Part shown: positions 37,652-47,892 of the stretch, piece after piece | Layout of the letters: each line of letters opens with the position of its first letter | Position numbering within the stretch: position 1 is the first letter of the stretch | Assembly (NCBI GenBank): GCA_004173185.1 | Contig: SEFZ01000002.1 | Coordinates: 1-64,000, forward strand | Source of the DNA: Sphingomonadales bacterium | GTDB taxonomy: Bacteria > Pseudomonadota > Alphaproteobacteria > Sphingomonadales > Sphingomonadaceae | Direction: 5' to 3' | DNA: 64,000 nucleotides | Position numbers and translations under genes: made by a program | The notes under the pieces: model-generated | Told to the model about the DNA's origin: nothing | The model's database searches: none | The model's input: only the letters and a program-made list of their open reading frames with translations

Positions 37652-38809
37652 TTAGTCGATCGAAAAGCTCAGTCCGGCATTCGCCTCGAGCCGCTTGATC
37701 AGCGGTTCGGCCATCAGCGCGCCGGGGGTCCAGACGCCGCCTTCGCCCTGCACGTCGCGGATCAGACACAGTGCGCTCTCCGCGATCATCTTGCTGGTCG
37801 AGCCATAGCCAGGATCGCGATCGCCCTTCACCGTGGCGGTGACGCGCTCGCCCGTCGGCATCTCGGCGATGAAGGCGATGTCGTAAAAGCCGGTCTCGCG
37901 CGCTTGCTTGTCCGGCCCTTCGCCGGGGGCGGGGCCTTTGTCGGCGTTCATCGGGTTCATCTTGGCGATGGCTTCGGCGGCGGCCTTGCCGAGGTCGCCG
38001 ATGCCGGGCGCGACCATCATCTCGTCATATTGGAAATCCTCGCCATAAGGGTGGCCGGCGAGGAAATTGGTGCGGTGGACGTTCTTGGTGTTGATCACCG
38101 CCATCATAAAGGGCGCGACCCATGCGCCCATGGCTTCGTCATATTCGGGCATCATGCCCTTGGGCTGGTCCGGCCCTTCAAAGCCAGGCGTCAGTGCGAA
38201 GGGGTTGATCAGGGCCTTGAACACCGATGGATCCTTCATCGCGGCGGCGGCGGTTGCCTTACCGCTGGCGAAGGTGCCGCCCGAGAACGTCCCCTTCATC
38301 GCCCGGACGCGGCACTTCACGCGGGGCGCAGGCTTGCCAAAGCGGCGGATGCATTCCTGCTCGACGGTCCACACGCCGAGATCGAACGGGATCGAATCGA
38401 AGCCGCAAGAAAACACGATCCGCGCGCCGCTGGTCTTGGCCGCCGCATCATATTTGCGGACCATGTCGTGCATGAAATTGGGCTCGCCGCAGAGATCGAC
38501 ATATGCGGTGCCGGTCTCGACACAGGCCGCCAGAAGCGCCTCGCCGTAAAGCTGATATGGCCCGACCGTGGTGATGACCACCTGCGCGCGGGCGGTCAGC
38601 GTTTTCAATGCGGCGGGATCGTCGGCATTTGCGGTGAGCAGCGGCGTATCGGCAGGCGCGCCGATCTCGTCGCGGACTTCCTGCAGCTTGGTCAGCGAGC
38701 GGCCCGCCATCGCCCATTTCACATCGCCGTAATTGGCCGCGAGATATTCGGCGACGAGGCGTCCGGTGAAGCCGGTTGCGCCATAAACGATGATATCGAA
38801 CTCAGCCAT
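37652..38809 (-). CDS. Saccharopine dehydrogenase-like NADP-binding protein (trans-acting enoyl reductase family)
   Basis: The protein has 385 residues with an N-terminal Rossmann fold (FDIIVYGATGFTGRLVAEYLA at residues 4-24) followed by VITTVGPYQLYGEALLAAC and YVDLCGEPNFMHDMV, the layout of saccharopine-dehydrogenase-like reductases. This subgroup includes the mycobacterial trans-acting enoyl reductase and many uncharacterised proteins, so lysine metabolism should not be assumed. It is the last gene on the minus strand before a dispersed element; the carbamoyltransferase ends 85 bases upstream. Confidence 0.85.
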   Translation of the reverse strand: MAEFDIIVYGATGFTGRLVAEYLAANYGDVKWAMAGRSLTKLQEVRDEIGAPADTPLLTANADDPAALKTLTARAQVVITTVGPYQLYGEALLAACVETGTAYVDLCGEPNFMHDMVRKYDAAAKTSGARIVFSCGFDSIPFDLGVWTVEQECIRRFGKPAPRVKCRVRAMKGTFSGGTFASGKATAAAAMKDPSVFKALINPFALTPGFEGPDQPKGMMPEYDEAMGAWVAPFMMAVINTKNVHRTNFLAGHPYGEDFQYDEMMVAPGIGDLGKAAAEAIAKMNPMNADKGPAPGEGPDKQARETGFYDIAFIAEMPTGERVTATVKGDRDPGYGSTSKMIAESALCLIRDVQGEGGVWTPGALMAEPLIKRLEANAGLSFSID

Positions 38810-38894
38810 TTTGCCTCTCCCGCGCCGATACCGGCTTTTCTAAATTCCGGGGACTTCATGGCACGGGGAAAGCGGGATCGCCATACCCGGTGGA

Positions 38895-40582
38895 CTATCG
38901 CTTCACGATCAGCACGTCCTGAAGCACCAGTGCATCGAGCGCGCATTCGGCGAACAGCGCCACCGCCTCTTCGGGCCGCTCGACGATGGGCATGCCGCGC
39001 TTGTTGAAGCTGGTATTGAGCAGGACCGGAATGCCGCTGAGCGCATGAAAGGCGCGGATCAGTTCGAAGAACGCTGCGTTCCAGCGCGGGTCGACGGTCT
39101 GGACCCGCGCGCTGCCGTTGACATGGGTGACGTTGCGCAGCGCCGCGCGATGCTCGGGCTTCGTGCGATCGACGAGGATCATATACGGGCTGTCGCGGCC
39201 AGATTCGAAGCAGGTCTCGGCGAATTCGGGCAATATCGCGGGGGCGAAGGGGCGGAAATCCTCACGGAACTTGATGTTGGCGTTGATGTGATCGCCAATC
39301 CCCTCGACCCCGGGATGCGCGAGGATGCTGCGATGACCGAGTGCGCGCGGGCCGAATTCGCAGCCATCGCGGAACCAGCCGATCGTCTTGCCGTCCGCGA
39401 GCAGGGTGGCGACGCGGTCGATCAGTTGTTCGGTGGGAAGCTCGGCGATTTCCCACTCGGCGGGCGCATCGGCGAGCGCTTCGCGGATCTCGGCGGACGT
39501 GTAGCTTTTACCGAAGCAGGTGCTGCCGTCATGCGGGACTTTCTCGCGGCCCAGCACGTGCATCCAGCCATAGAATGCGCAGCCCAATGCGAGGCCGTTA
39601 TCGCCCGCCGCCGGCTCCATATAGAGCTCACGGACGACGCCGTCGTCGAGCAGGCGCGCATTGGCCACGGCATTGAGCGCAACGCCGCCAGTGTAGCAGA
39701 TCCGCTCGGTGGGGAAGCGTTGCTGTCGCGCGTGGAAGAGCGCGGCCACTGCCTGCTCGACCTGCTGCTGTGCCCAGAAGGCGATGTCGGCATAATATTG
39801 GAAACTGGCGCGGAAATCCGCATAGCCAGCCGAGGGACGGTCGAGCGCGAGCTTCCATGCTTCTTCGACGAACAGGCGACCGTCGCGGATCGCGAATGCC
39901 GGATCGGCAATGGCACCGGGTTTGCCATAGGGCGCGAGGCCCATCAGCTTGCCGGCATCGTCCAGATTGCCGAACACATAATGGCTTACCGCCGAATAGA
40001 AGCCGCCGATGGAATGCTGCGTCGTCGGCATCCGCACGGTGTCCGCTGTCTTCTCCACGATCGGGCTGAAGTCCTTGGCAAGCGGGACGACGTTGCGGCC
40101 ATCGAAATGATAGAAGCTGTCTTTCTCGCACCACATGCCGCCGATGTGCGATGGGTCTTCGAGCAGCACGCTCGCGTCGGCGATATCGGTGCATTGGCTG
40201 GCGGGACTGCCGCAGCCGTCGATCACCATGATTGCGCAGTCTGCGAACGGAGTGGTGCCCGCCGCGCTCCAGGCATGGGCGAGGTGGTGCGAGATGCTCA
40301 GCAGCGGCGGATGCGCGCCAGCGAACAGGCGCGACCCATGGAAACGATCGCGCGGCGGCACTTCGAAATTGGCGGACTGCACGACCAGCGCGACATCGGC
40401 GAGGGTGATGCCCTCTGCATCGAGGCAATAGCGGATCGCGTCGCTATCGTTCCCGCCGTCATGCTTGCGGCGGGTGATCCGCTCTTTCTCGATCCCGACG
40501 CAGATCTGGCCGTCCTTGAGCAGGACGGCCGAGCCATTGTGCGAAAGCCCCGTGCCGAGAACATAGACCGGCGCGTCTGCCA

Positions 40583-40583
<1 letters not shown>
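38895..40583 (-). CDS. NodU/CmcH-type carbamoyltransferase
   Basis: A 562-residue enzyme of the NodU/TobZ family. The N-terminal Kae1-like domain has GLSHNGSAVLLKDG, VGIEKERITRRKH, the metal-binding HHLAHAWSAAGTTPF and IDGCGSP; the C-terminal YrdC-like half has GWFRDGCEFGPRALGHRSILAHP. It transfers a carbamoyl group from carbamoyl phosphate, via carbamoyl-adenylate, to a hydroxyl of a sugar, lipo-oligosaccharide or antibiotic-like metabolite. Its start overlaps the stop of an ABC exporter gene by one base (TGATG), so the two are coupled. The acceptor is unknown. Confidence 0.93.
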
Positions 40584-42355
<1,772 letters not shown>

Positions 42356-42461
42356 TTGCGGGGGACTAGCGTGGATGCGGGGCGAGGGGAACACCCCCGG
42401 CATTGTCCTGAAGCGGGAGCGGAAGAAAAAGAAACGTTCACAACCTAGTGAATTCCCAACG

Positions 42462-42475
42462 TTGCACCGCAGCAA
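42462..42475 (+). promoter_or_regulatory. Candidate PhaR-type operator upstream of phaZ
   Basis: TTGCACCGCAGCAA contains TTGC/GCAA inverted arms and the TGC-rich character of sites bound by PhaR, the PHA-responsive repressor of alphaproteobacteria. It lies 62 bases before the PHA depolymerase start, in the divergent ABC exporter/phaZ gap. No phaR gene is in the window, so this is a match by sequence and context only. Confidence 0.5.
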
Positions 42476-42536
42476 TGGCCCGCTATAACGATCGGCCCCG
42501 CGGCCGTTTATCGGCGGTGAAGGCAAGGGATCGCAA

Positions 42537-43769
42537 ATGCTGTACAATGCCTATGAACTTCAGCGCTCGATGCTCGCAGGCGCCAGCGCTATGGCGAATT
42601 TCAGCGCAGGATTGCTCAACAACCCGGCGAATCCCTTTGCTTATTTCGGCGGTGGACCCGTTCTGGGCTCCGCGCTGGAAGTGTTCGCACATGCGAGCGC
42701 GCCCCGCGGAAAGCCCGAATTTGGGCTCGATGTAACCACGGTCGATGGCCGCGATGTCGATGTCCATGAAGAGATCGTGCTGCGCAAGCCGTTTGGCCAG
42801 CTCAAGCATTTTCGCCGCGAAGGCGTGGAAGGCGGCCCCAAGCTGCTGATCGTCGCGCCGATGTCTGGCCATTATGCCACGCTGCTGCGCGGCACGGTCG
42901 AGCGGATGCTGCCGGGCCATGACGTGTACATCACCGATTGGCGGGACGCGAAGCAGGTGCCGCTTTCGGACGGCAAGTTCGATCTGGACGATTATGTCGA
43001 CTATATCGTCGAATATCTCGCGTTCATCGGCAAGGACGGCAATCCGCGTCCGCACATGCTGGCGGTCTGCCAGCCCTCGGTGCCGTGCTTTGCCGCCGCT
43101 GCGGTCATGAGCGCCGACAAGCATCCCAACCGCCCGGCCACGCTGACGATGATGGGCGGGCCGATCGACACGCGCGAGGCGCCGACCGCAGTCAACACGC
43201 TGGCGACCGAACGGCCGCACAGCTGGTTTGAAAACAACGTGATCGCGACGATCCCGATGACCTATCCGGGCGCCGGCCGCCGGGTGTATCCGGGCTTCCT
43301 CCAGCTTGCCGGCTTCATGACGATGAACCTTGGCAACCACATGGTCAGCCATTGGGAGATGTTCAAACATCTCGTGCAGGGCGACGGCGAAGCGTCTGAC
43401 GCGACGATGAAATTCTACGAGGAATATCGCTCGGTCTGCGACATGACGGCTGAGTTCTACCTCCAGACCATCGATGTGGTGTTCCAGGATCATGCGCTGC
43501 CCAAGGGCACGATGACGCACCATGGCCGGCTGGTGGATAGCGGCGCGATCACCGACATCGCGGTGCTGGCGATCGAAGGCGAGAAAGACGATATTTCGGG
43601 TATCGGCCAGACCAAGGCGGCGCTGACGCTGGCGACCGCGCTGCCCGATGCGATGAAGCAATATTATCTGGCCGAGGAAGTGGGCCATTACGGCATCTTC
43701 AACGGATCGAAGTGGCGCAACCGGATTGCTCCGGTGGTCGACAAGTGGATCGCCGACCACGAAGGCTGA
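42537..43769 (+). CDS. phaZ: Intracellular polyhydroxyalkanoate depolymerase
   Basis: A 410-residue protein matching intracellular short-chain PHA depolymerases. There is no signal peptide. The nucleophile elbow is LAVCQPSVP, with cysteine instead of serine as in the PhaZ1 type that lacks a classical lipase box. Other landmarks are VAPMSGHYATLLRGTVERMLPGHDVYITDWRD and the late AEEVGHYGIFNGSKWR with the catalytic histidine. It mobilises stored poly-3-hydroxybutyrate. The gene stands alone; a dispersed element fills the gap to the next, convergent gene. Confidence 0.93.
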   Translation: MLYNAYELQRSMLAGASAMANFSAGLLNNPANPFAYFGGGPVLGSALEVFAHASAPRGKPEFGLDVTTVDGRDVDVHEEIVLRKPFGQLKHFRREGVEGGPKLLIVAPMSGHYATLLRGTVERMLPGHDVYITDWRDAKQVPLSDGKFDLDDYVDYIVEYLAFIGKDGNPRPHMLAVCQPSVPCFAAAAVMSADKHPNRPATLTMMGGPIDTREAPTAVNTLATERPHSWFENNVIATIPMTYPGAGRRVYPGFLQLAGFMTMNLGNHMVSHWEMFKHLVQGDGEASDATMKFYEEYRSVCDMTAEFYLQTIDVVFQDHALPKGTMTHHGRLVDSGAITDIAVLAIEGEKDDISGIGQTKAALTLATALPDAMKQYYLAEEVGHYGIFNGSKWRNRIAPVVDKWIADHEG

Positions 43770-43772
43770 GCC

Positions 43773-43901
43773 GCGAATGTTCCCCAATGTTCGCACTGAC
43801 CATGGGGCTTTCGCGCAGGGCTTTCGTGCTTGCTTTGCGCCTGCAATGAGACTGGCGATGAGAAAGAGCCGCACGGACTCTTTCAGACGAAATCCTACAT
43901 T
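43773..43901 (+). repeat. Dispersed convergent-gap element, copy 3
   Basis: This copy begins GCGAATGTTCCCCAATGTTC + GCACTGACCATGGGGCTTTC and ends CGAAATCCTACATT, as in the other two. The interior is longer and diverged but keeps a hairpin, GAAAGAG...CTCTTTC (about 43861-43883). It starts 4 bases after the phaZ stop and ends 10 bases before the convergent DUF1232 stop. Confidence 0.8.
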
Positions 43902-43910
43902 GGAAGCGGC

Positions 43911-44282
43911 TTAATCATAGCCGCTGGTGGCGATCACGCTGTAGATCAGCCACGCCGTACCCACCCAGATCGCCACGATGATCGCGATGCCGAACAGGCT
44001 GACCGGGCGCTCGGTTTCGATCGCGGCGCGGGCACGGTGCTCGGTCATCAGATCGGCGGGCACGAGCTTTTCGAACAGCCAGATGCCGAGCGGGATCAGC
44101 ACCGCATCGTCGATCAGGCCGATCACCGGGATGAAATCGGGGATAAGATCGATGGGCGAGAGCGCGTAGGCCGCGACCAGTAAACCGACGAGCTTGGCCG
44201 CGATGGGCGTGCGCGGATCGCGGGCTGCGAGCCAGACGGCATGGGCTTCGGTGCGGATGCGATGTGCGAGGGATTGGCCCAT
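43911..44282 (-). CDS. DUF1232 (YkvA-like) membrane protein
   Basis: The protein has 123 residues from the ATG at 44282. The DUF1232 signature is clear: AAKLVGLLVAAYALSPIDLIPDFIPVIGLIDDAVLIP, a paired helix with two acidic Asp positions. A third hydrophobic helix lies near the C-terminus (SLFGIAIIVAIWVGTAWLIY). Function is unknown in general. The start has only a weak ribosome-binding site. Confidence 0.82.
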   Translation of the reverse strand: MGQSLAHRIRTEAHAVWLAARDPRTPIAAKLVGLLVAAYALSPIDLIPDFIPVIGLIDDAVLIPLGIWLFEKLVPADLMTEHRARAAIETERPVSLFGIAIIVAIWVGTAWLIYSVIATSGYD

Positions 44283-44326
44283 GACGATGGGGTGGCGCGA
44301 GTGAAGCGCTCGGTCAACCCACAGCG

Positions 44327-44356
44327 CCGTCATCCCGGCGAACGCCGGGGTGACGG
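44327..44356. repeat. GTCATCC-family palindrome
   Basis: CCGTCATCCCGGCG (44327-44340) pairs with GCCGGGGTGACGG (44344-44356) around a 3-base loop. It lies after the pyridoxamine-oxidase-like gene on the minus strand and before the DUF1232 gene, where it could end or stabilise the transcript. It is nearly identical to the copies at 21.1 and 61.4 kb. Confidence 0.75.
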
Positions 44357-44363
44357 AACAGGC

Positions 44364-44846
44364 TTACCCCTCCGCAGTCGTGTCCACTACGGCATGGCTG
44401 CCCATTTCGCTCGTCTTCACCTTGCCGCCGAACAACATCTTGAGCTTGCCGGTGAGCGACATATCGGCTTCCCACAATTCGGCGCTGTCGAGATCGATGC
44501 GGAGCAAAGCGAGGTTGGGATCGTCCTTGCCGCCGGGGAACCACGCTTCGATCTGCGGGCTCCACAGCTTTTCGATCTGGGCGAAATCATTGTCGACGCG
44601 CGCTTCGCCATCGATACAGGCGAAATAATCATGCCCCTTGGATGCGAAGTGGATCATCGCCTTGCCGCCCTTGGCCAGACGATTATCCTTGCCGACGAAG
44701 AAATAGAGCGTGTCGACCTGATCCTCGTCGAGCTGCGCGGTGAGCGGGATATGGTGCTCGGTGCTGTCGGTAAGGCCGACCATGACGAAAGGGCTGTCGG
44801 CGAGCTTCGACCACAGATCCTTTTTGAGTTTCGCGACATCGGCCAT
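44364..44846 (-). CDS. Pyridoxamine 5-phosphate oxidase-family protein (general stress protein 26-like)
   Basis: A 160-residue split-barrel flavin-binding-like protein. VAKLKKDLWSKLADSPFVMVG at the N-terminus, DTLYFFVGKDNRLAKGG, HFASKGHDYFACIDGEARVDND and KLWSPQIEAWFPGGKDDPNLALLRIDLDSAELWE match the general stress protein 26 subgroup of the PNPOx-like family. These bind flavin (FMN or FAD); the reaction is unknown. It follows glk on the same strand by 48 bases. Confidence 0.85.
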   Translation of the reverse strand: MADVAKLKKDLWSKLADSPFVMVGLTDSTEHHIPLTAQLDEDQVDTLYFFVGKDNRLAKGGKAMIHFASKGHDYFACIDGEARVDNDFAQIEKLWSPQIEAWFPGGKDDPNLALLRIDLDSAELWEADMSLTGKLKMLFGGKVKTSEMGSHAVVDTTAEG

Positions 44847-44894
44847 GGCTGTTCTCCGGGAAGTTTGCGTTCCCCGGAGTAACGAGTTGGTCGC

Positions 44895-45842
44895 TCAGGC
44901 GTTCCCCAAGGCGGCCGCTGCACCCAGCAATTCCAGATCGTTACGGTTCACCAATGCTACCGGAACTTCAGAGAGCTGGCGCCGGAATGCGGCCTTGCCT
45001 TCCATGCGGCGGCGGAAGCCGGGATCGGCAAGCTGGGGCTGGAGCGCGCGGGCAATCGCGCCGGTGAAGAACACCCCGTCCCATGCCGCGAAGGCCATTG
45101 CGAGATCGCCCGCGAAGCTGCCGAGATGCTCGGTGAACATGCGAACCGCCGCCGTTGCGGCGGGATCGCGGCCGATCGCACGGGTGACGTCCTCGGGCCG
45201 GGCGAGCTTCTGACCGTCCGACAAGGCTTCATATGCGAGCAAAAGTCCGGGGGCGCTGAGCAGCATCTCGACATCGACCGGAAGGCCTTTGCGGGCGCAG
45301 AAATCGGCGAACTTGCGCTCGTCGGGCGTGACGGGGGCGAAGGCCATGTGCCCGGCCTCGCTCTGGACCGGGACCGTCCGGTCGCCCGCGCTGATCAGGG
45401 CGGCGACGCCGAGGCCGGTGCCCGTGCCGATCACGACATAATTGCCGGTGGGTTCGAGCGCGCGCGGGGGGCGGCCGTGGAGCGAGGTGAAGGCGGAAGC
45501 GGGAAGGAGCGTGAGCGCCAGCGCATTGGCTGCGCATTCGTTGAGCGCGCGCGGCCTCACGCGCAGCACCGCCTCGACCCCCGAGAGCGAGATATACCAG
45601 CGGCTTCCGGTAAGGTTGATCAGATCGCCGCGCGCCGCACCTGCGACCGCAAGCACGCTGGGCAGCCGGGCTTCGCGCAGGTTTACGGCGGTGAGATAAG
45701 CGACGAGCGCGCTGGTGAAGGTCGGATGATCGGTGGTCATGAAACGGCGCACGTCGCGCGGCTCAAGGCCCGCATCGCCACCTGTCAGACCGAACCGAAC
45801 CGATTGGCGGCCGATATCGGCCACCAATGCCAAACCACTCAT
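44895..45842 (-). CDS. glk: Glucokinase
   Basis: The protein has 315 residues from the ATG at 45842, with GGAGGGG 7 bases upstream. The ROK-unrelated proteobacterial glucokinase pattern is visible: ALVADIGRQSVRFGL at the N-terminus (phosphate-binding DIG), NECAANALALTLLP, YVVIGTGTGLGVAALIS near residue 138 and SEAGHMAFAP near 160. It phosphorylates glucose with ATP, the entry to Entner-Doudoroff metabolism usual in sphingomonads. An intrinsic terminator (45970-45998) separates it from the thiolase upstream. Confidence 0.92.
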   Translation of the reverse strand: MSGLALVADIGRQSVRFGLTGGDAGLEPRDVRRFMTTDHPTFTSALVAYLTAVNLREARLPSVLAVAGAARGDLINLTGSRWYISLSGVEAVLRVRPRALNECAANALALTLLPASAFTSLHGRPPRALEPTGNYVVIGTGTGLGVAALISAGDRTVPVQSEAGHMAFAPVTPDERKFADFCARKGLPVDVEMLLSAPGLLLAYEALSDGQKLARPEDVTRAIGRDPAATAAVRMFTEHLGSFAGDLAMAFAAWDGVFFTGAIARALQPQLADPGFRRRMEGKAAFRRQLSEVPVALVNRNDLELLGAAAALGNA

Positions 45843-45962
45843 GGGCGGACCCCTCCTCGCCGGCGCCCTCCTTCCGGGAGAGTCACTCGCTGGTAACGCT
45901 AACAGGGCTTTGGTAAATGACAACCTAAGATAGGGGCCGGTTTGGTTACGTAGCGGGCCGGC

Positions 45963-45998
45963 AAAAAGAAAAGGCCGGGGCATCGCGCCCCGGCCTTT
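45963..45998 (-). terminator. Intrinsic terminator of the thiolase gene
   Basis: AAAGGCCGGGGC (45970-45981) and GCCCCGGCCTTT (45987-45998) form a perfect 12-bp stem with a 5-base loop. On the minus strand the stem is followed by TTTTCTTTTT. It ends transcripts coming from the MaoC-thiolase genes and insulates glk. This is the clearest rho-independent terminator in the window. Confidence 0.9.
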
Positions 45999-46024
45999 CT
46001 TGTCGGTCTTTCGGAAAGCAGTGC

Positions 46025-47203
46025 TTACAGGACCTCGAACAGGCCCGCAGCACCCATGCCGCCGCCGACGCACATCGTGACGACGACATATTTGGCGCCG
46101 CGACGCTTGCCTTCGATCAGCGCGTGGCCGGTGCAGCGCGCGCCGGTCATGCCATAAGGATGGCCGATCGAGATCGAGCCGCCATTGACGTTGAGCAGCT
46201 CAGCCGGGATGCCGAGCTTGTCCTGGCAATAGAGCACCTGCACCGCGAAAGCTTCGTTCAGCTCCCACAGGCCGATATCGTCCATCTTGAGGTTGAAGCG
46301 CTCGAGCAGCTTGGGGATCGCATAGACCGGGCCGATGCCCATCTCGTCGGGCTTGGTGCCCGCAACCGCCATGCCGACATAACGGCCGAGCGGGGTGAGG
46401 CCGCGCTTCGAAGCGAGCGACTCTTCCATCAGCACGCTGGCCGACGAACCGTCCGAAAGCTGCGAGGCGTTGCCGGCAGTGACGGTGCCGTTCGGCAGCA
46501 CGGGGTTGAGCGACTTCAGGCCTTCCAGCGTGGTGTCGGCGCGGTTGCCTTCATCCTTGGTGAGAGTCACTTCCTTGGTCGTGACTTCCTTGGTCTCCTT
46601 GTTGACCACGTTCATCGTCGCGGTGACCGGCACGATTTCGTCGTCGAACTTGCCGGCGGCCTGAGCGGCGGCGGTGCGCTGCTGCGACTGGAGGGCATAT
46701 TCGTCGCAACGATCGCGGCTGATGCCGTAGCGCGCGGCGACGACTTCGGCGGTCTGCAGCATCGGCATGTAGACGTCATTGTGCATGGCGAGCAGTTCGG
46801 GGTCCATGGCGACGCGCATCTGCGGGGTTTGGACGAGGCTGATCGATTCGAGACCGCCGCCGACGGTGACGTCCATGTTATCGACGATGATCTGCTTGGC
46901 GGCAGTGGCGATTGCCATCAGGCCCGATGCGCACTGGCGATCGAGCGACATGGCCGAGACGCTGGTGGGGAGGCCCGCGCGCAGAGCGACCTGGCGGGCG
47001 ATGTTGCCTGCGGTGCTGCCCTGCTGAAGCGCGGCGCCGAAGACGAGATCGTCGACCATGCCGCCTTCGATGCCGGCGCGCTCAACCGCTGCCTTGACCG
47101 AGTGGCTGCCCAGCGTAGGGGCGGGAAGGTTGTTGAACGCGCCGCGATAGGCACGGCCGATTGGCGTGCGGGCGGTGGAGACGATGACTGCTGAGCGGGA
47201 CAT
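46025..47203 (-). CDS. Acetyl-CoA C-acyltransferase (thiolase II)
   Basis: A 392-residue thiolase from the ATG at 47203, with AAGGA 7 bases upstream; the open frame extends upstream only through a repeat. The nucleophile is Cys90 region [11 protein letters not shown]; the second active cysteine is in [14 protein letters not shown] and the histidine in [10 protein letters not shown]. It catalyses the thiolytic step of beta-oxidation or the reverse condensation. It is downstream of a MaoC hydratase on the same strand and closed by a strong terminator. Confidence 0.95.
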   Translation of the reverse strand: MSRSAVIVSTARTPIGRAYRGAFNNLPAPTLGSHSVKAAVERAGIEGGMVDDLVFGAALQQGSTAGNIARQVALRAGLPTSVSAMSLDRQCASGLMAIATAAKQIIVDNMDVTVGGGLESISLVQTPQMRVAMDPELLAMHNDVYMPMLQTAEVVAARYGISRDRCDEYALQSQQRTAAAQAAGKFDDEIVPVTATMNVVNKETKEVTTKEVTLTKDEGNRADTTLEGLKSLNPVLPNGTVTAGNASQLSDGSSASVLMEESLASKRGLTPLGRYVGMAVAGTKPDEMGIGPVYAIPKLLERFNLKMDDIGLWELNEAFAVQVLYCQDKLGIPAELLNVNGGSISIGHPYGMTGARCTGHALIEGKRRGAKYVVVTMCVGGGMGAAGLFEVL

Positions 47204-47221
47204 TTGTTTTTCCTTCTTCTG

Positions 47222-47326
47222 CTCCCCTCCCGTTTTGCGGGAGAGGCCGGGGGAGGGGCTGTCGCCACTCCGTTCAATGCTGGAGGACAGGCCCTCCCCT
47301 AACCCCTCCCGCATGCGGGAGGGGGA
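47222..47326. repeat. Double CTCCCC/GGGGAG palindromic element between MaoC and thiolase genes
   Basis: Two hairpins, CTCCCGTTTTGCGGGAG (about 47227-47243) and CCCCTCCCGCATGCGGGAGGGG (about 47303-47324), flank a middle with GGGGGAGGGGC and GCCCTCCCC that also pair, making a larger folded element. Such CTCCCC...GGGGAG units are common between sphingomonad genes. It lies within the probable MaoC-thiolase transcript. Confidence 0.7.
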
Positions 47327-47329
47327 CTT

Positions 47330-47800
47330 TCAGACGTAGATCAGGCTGATCCATTCGGCGATCAAGGCGGGCTTTGCGTTGCCTTCGATTTCAAGCGTGT
47401 ATTCGTTGACCTGCTCCCACACGCCGGGCTTGCGCTCGGTGAAGCTGAGCAGCTTGAAGCGGCCACGCACATTGCTGCCCGAACGGACGGGTTGCATGAA
47501 ACGGGTTTTGTTGCCGCCGTAATTGACGCCCATCTTGGCACCCTCAATTTTCGGCGAATTGGTCCGCGCGGCGAGCATCGGCATCAGCGATAGCGACAGG
47601 AAGCCGTGGGCGATCGTGCCTCCAAACGGCGTCTGTGCGGCGAGGACGGGGTCGATATGGATAAACTGGTGATCGCCGGTGGCTTCGGCGAAGGTGTCGA
47701 TCATCTTCTGGGTGACCTCGACCCAGTCCGAAACCCGTTCGGTGCCGATGCTTGCCACCATCTCGGCAGTAGTGATCGTTTCCACAGAGTTAGTATCCAC
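47330..47800 (-). CDS. MaoC-family dehydratase/(R)-specific enoyl-CoA hydratase
   Basis: The protein has 156 residues with a hotdog fold and the hydratase 2 motif ATGDHQFIHIDPVLAAQTPFGGTIAHGFLSLSL, where Asp and His in GDHQFIHID form the catalytic pair. It hydrates enoyl-CoA to (R)-3-hydroxyacyl-CoA or does the reverse. Its place upstream of a thiolase suggests fatty-acid or PHA-precursor metabolism; a palindromic element lies between them. It is divergent from putA. Confidence 0.9.
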   Translation of the reverse strand: MDTNSVETITTAEMVASIGTERVSDWVEVTQKMIDTFAEATGDHQFIHIDPVLAAQTPFGGTIAHGFLSLSLMPMLAARTNSPKIEGAKMGVNYGGNKTRFMQPVRSGSNVRGRFKLLSFTERKPGVWEQVNEYTLEIEGNAKPALIAEWISLIYV

Positions 47801-47892
47801 TGAGACTGGCCTCCCGTGCGCGTTTCTCGCATAGCGCTGCGCATCCCCTAAGAACCTGCCGAGGCTATCGCAAGCCTCGCAAGACCGAGAAT

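Noticed and set aside
43773..43800. LexA (SOS) box in the GTTC...GTTC end of the dispersed element.
   Set aside because: The alphaproteobacterial SOS box needs GTTC-N7-GTTC; here the spacing is 6 in all three copies, and the sites lie after, not before, genes.
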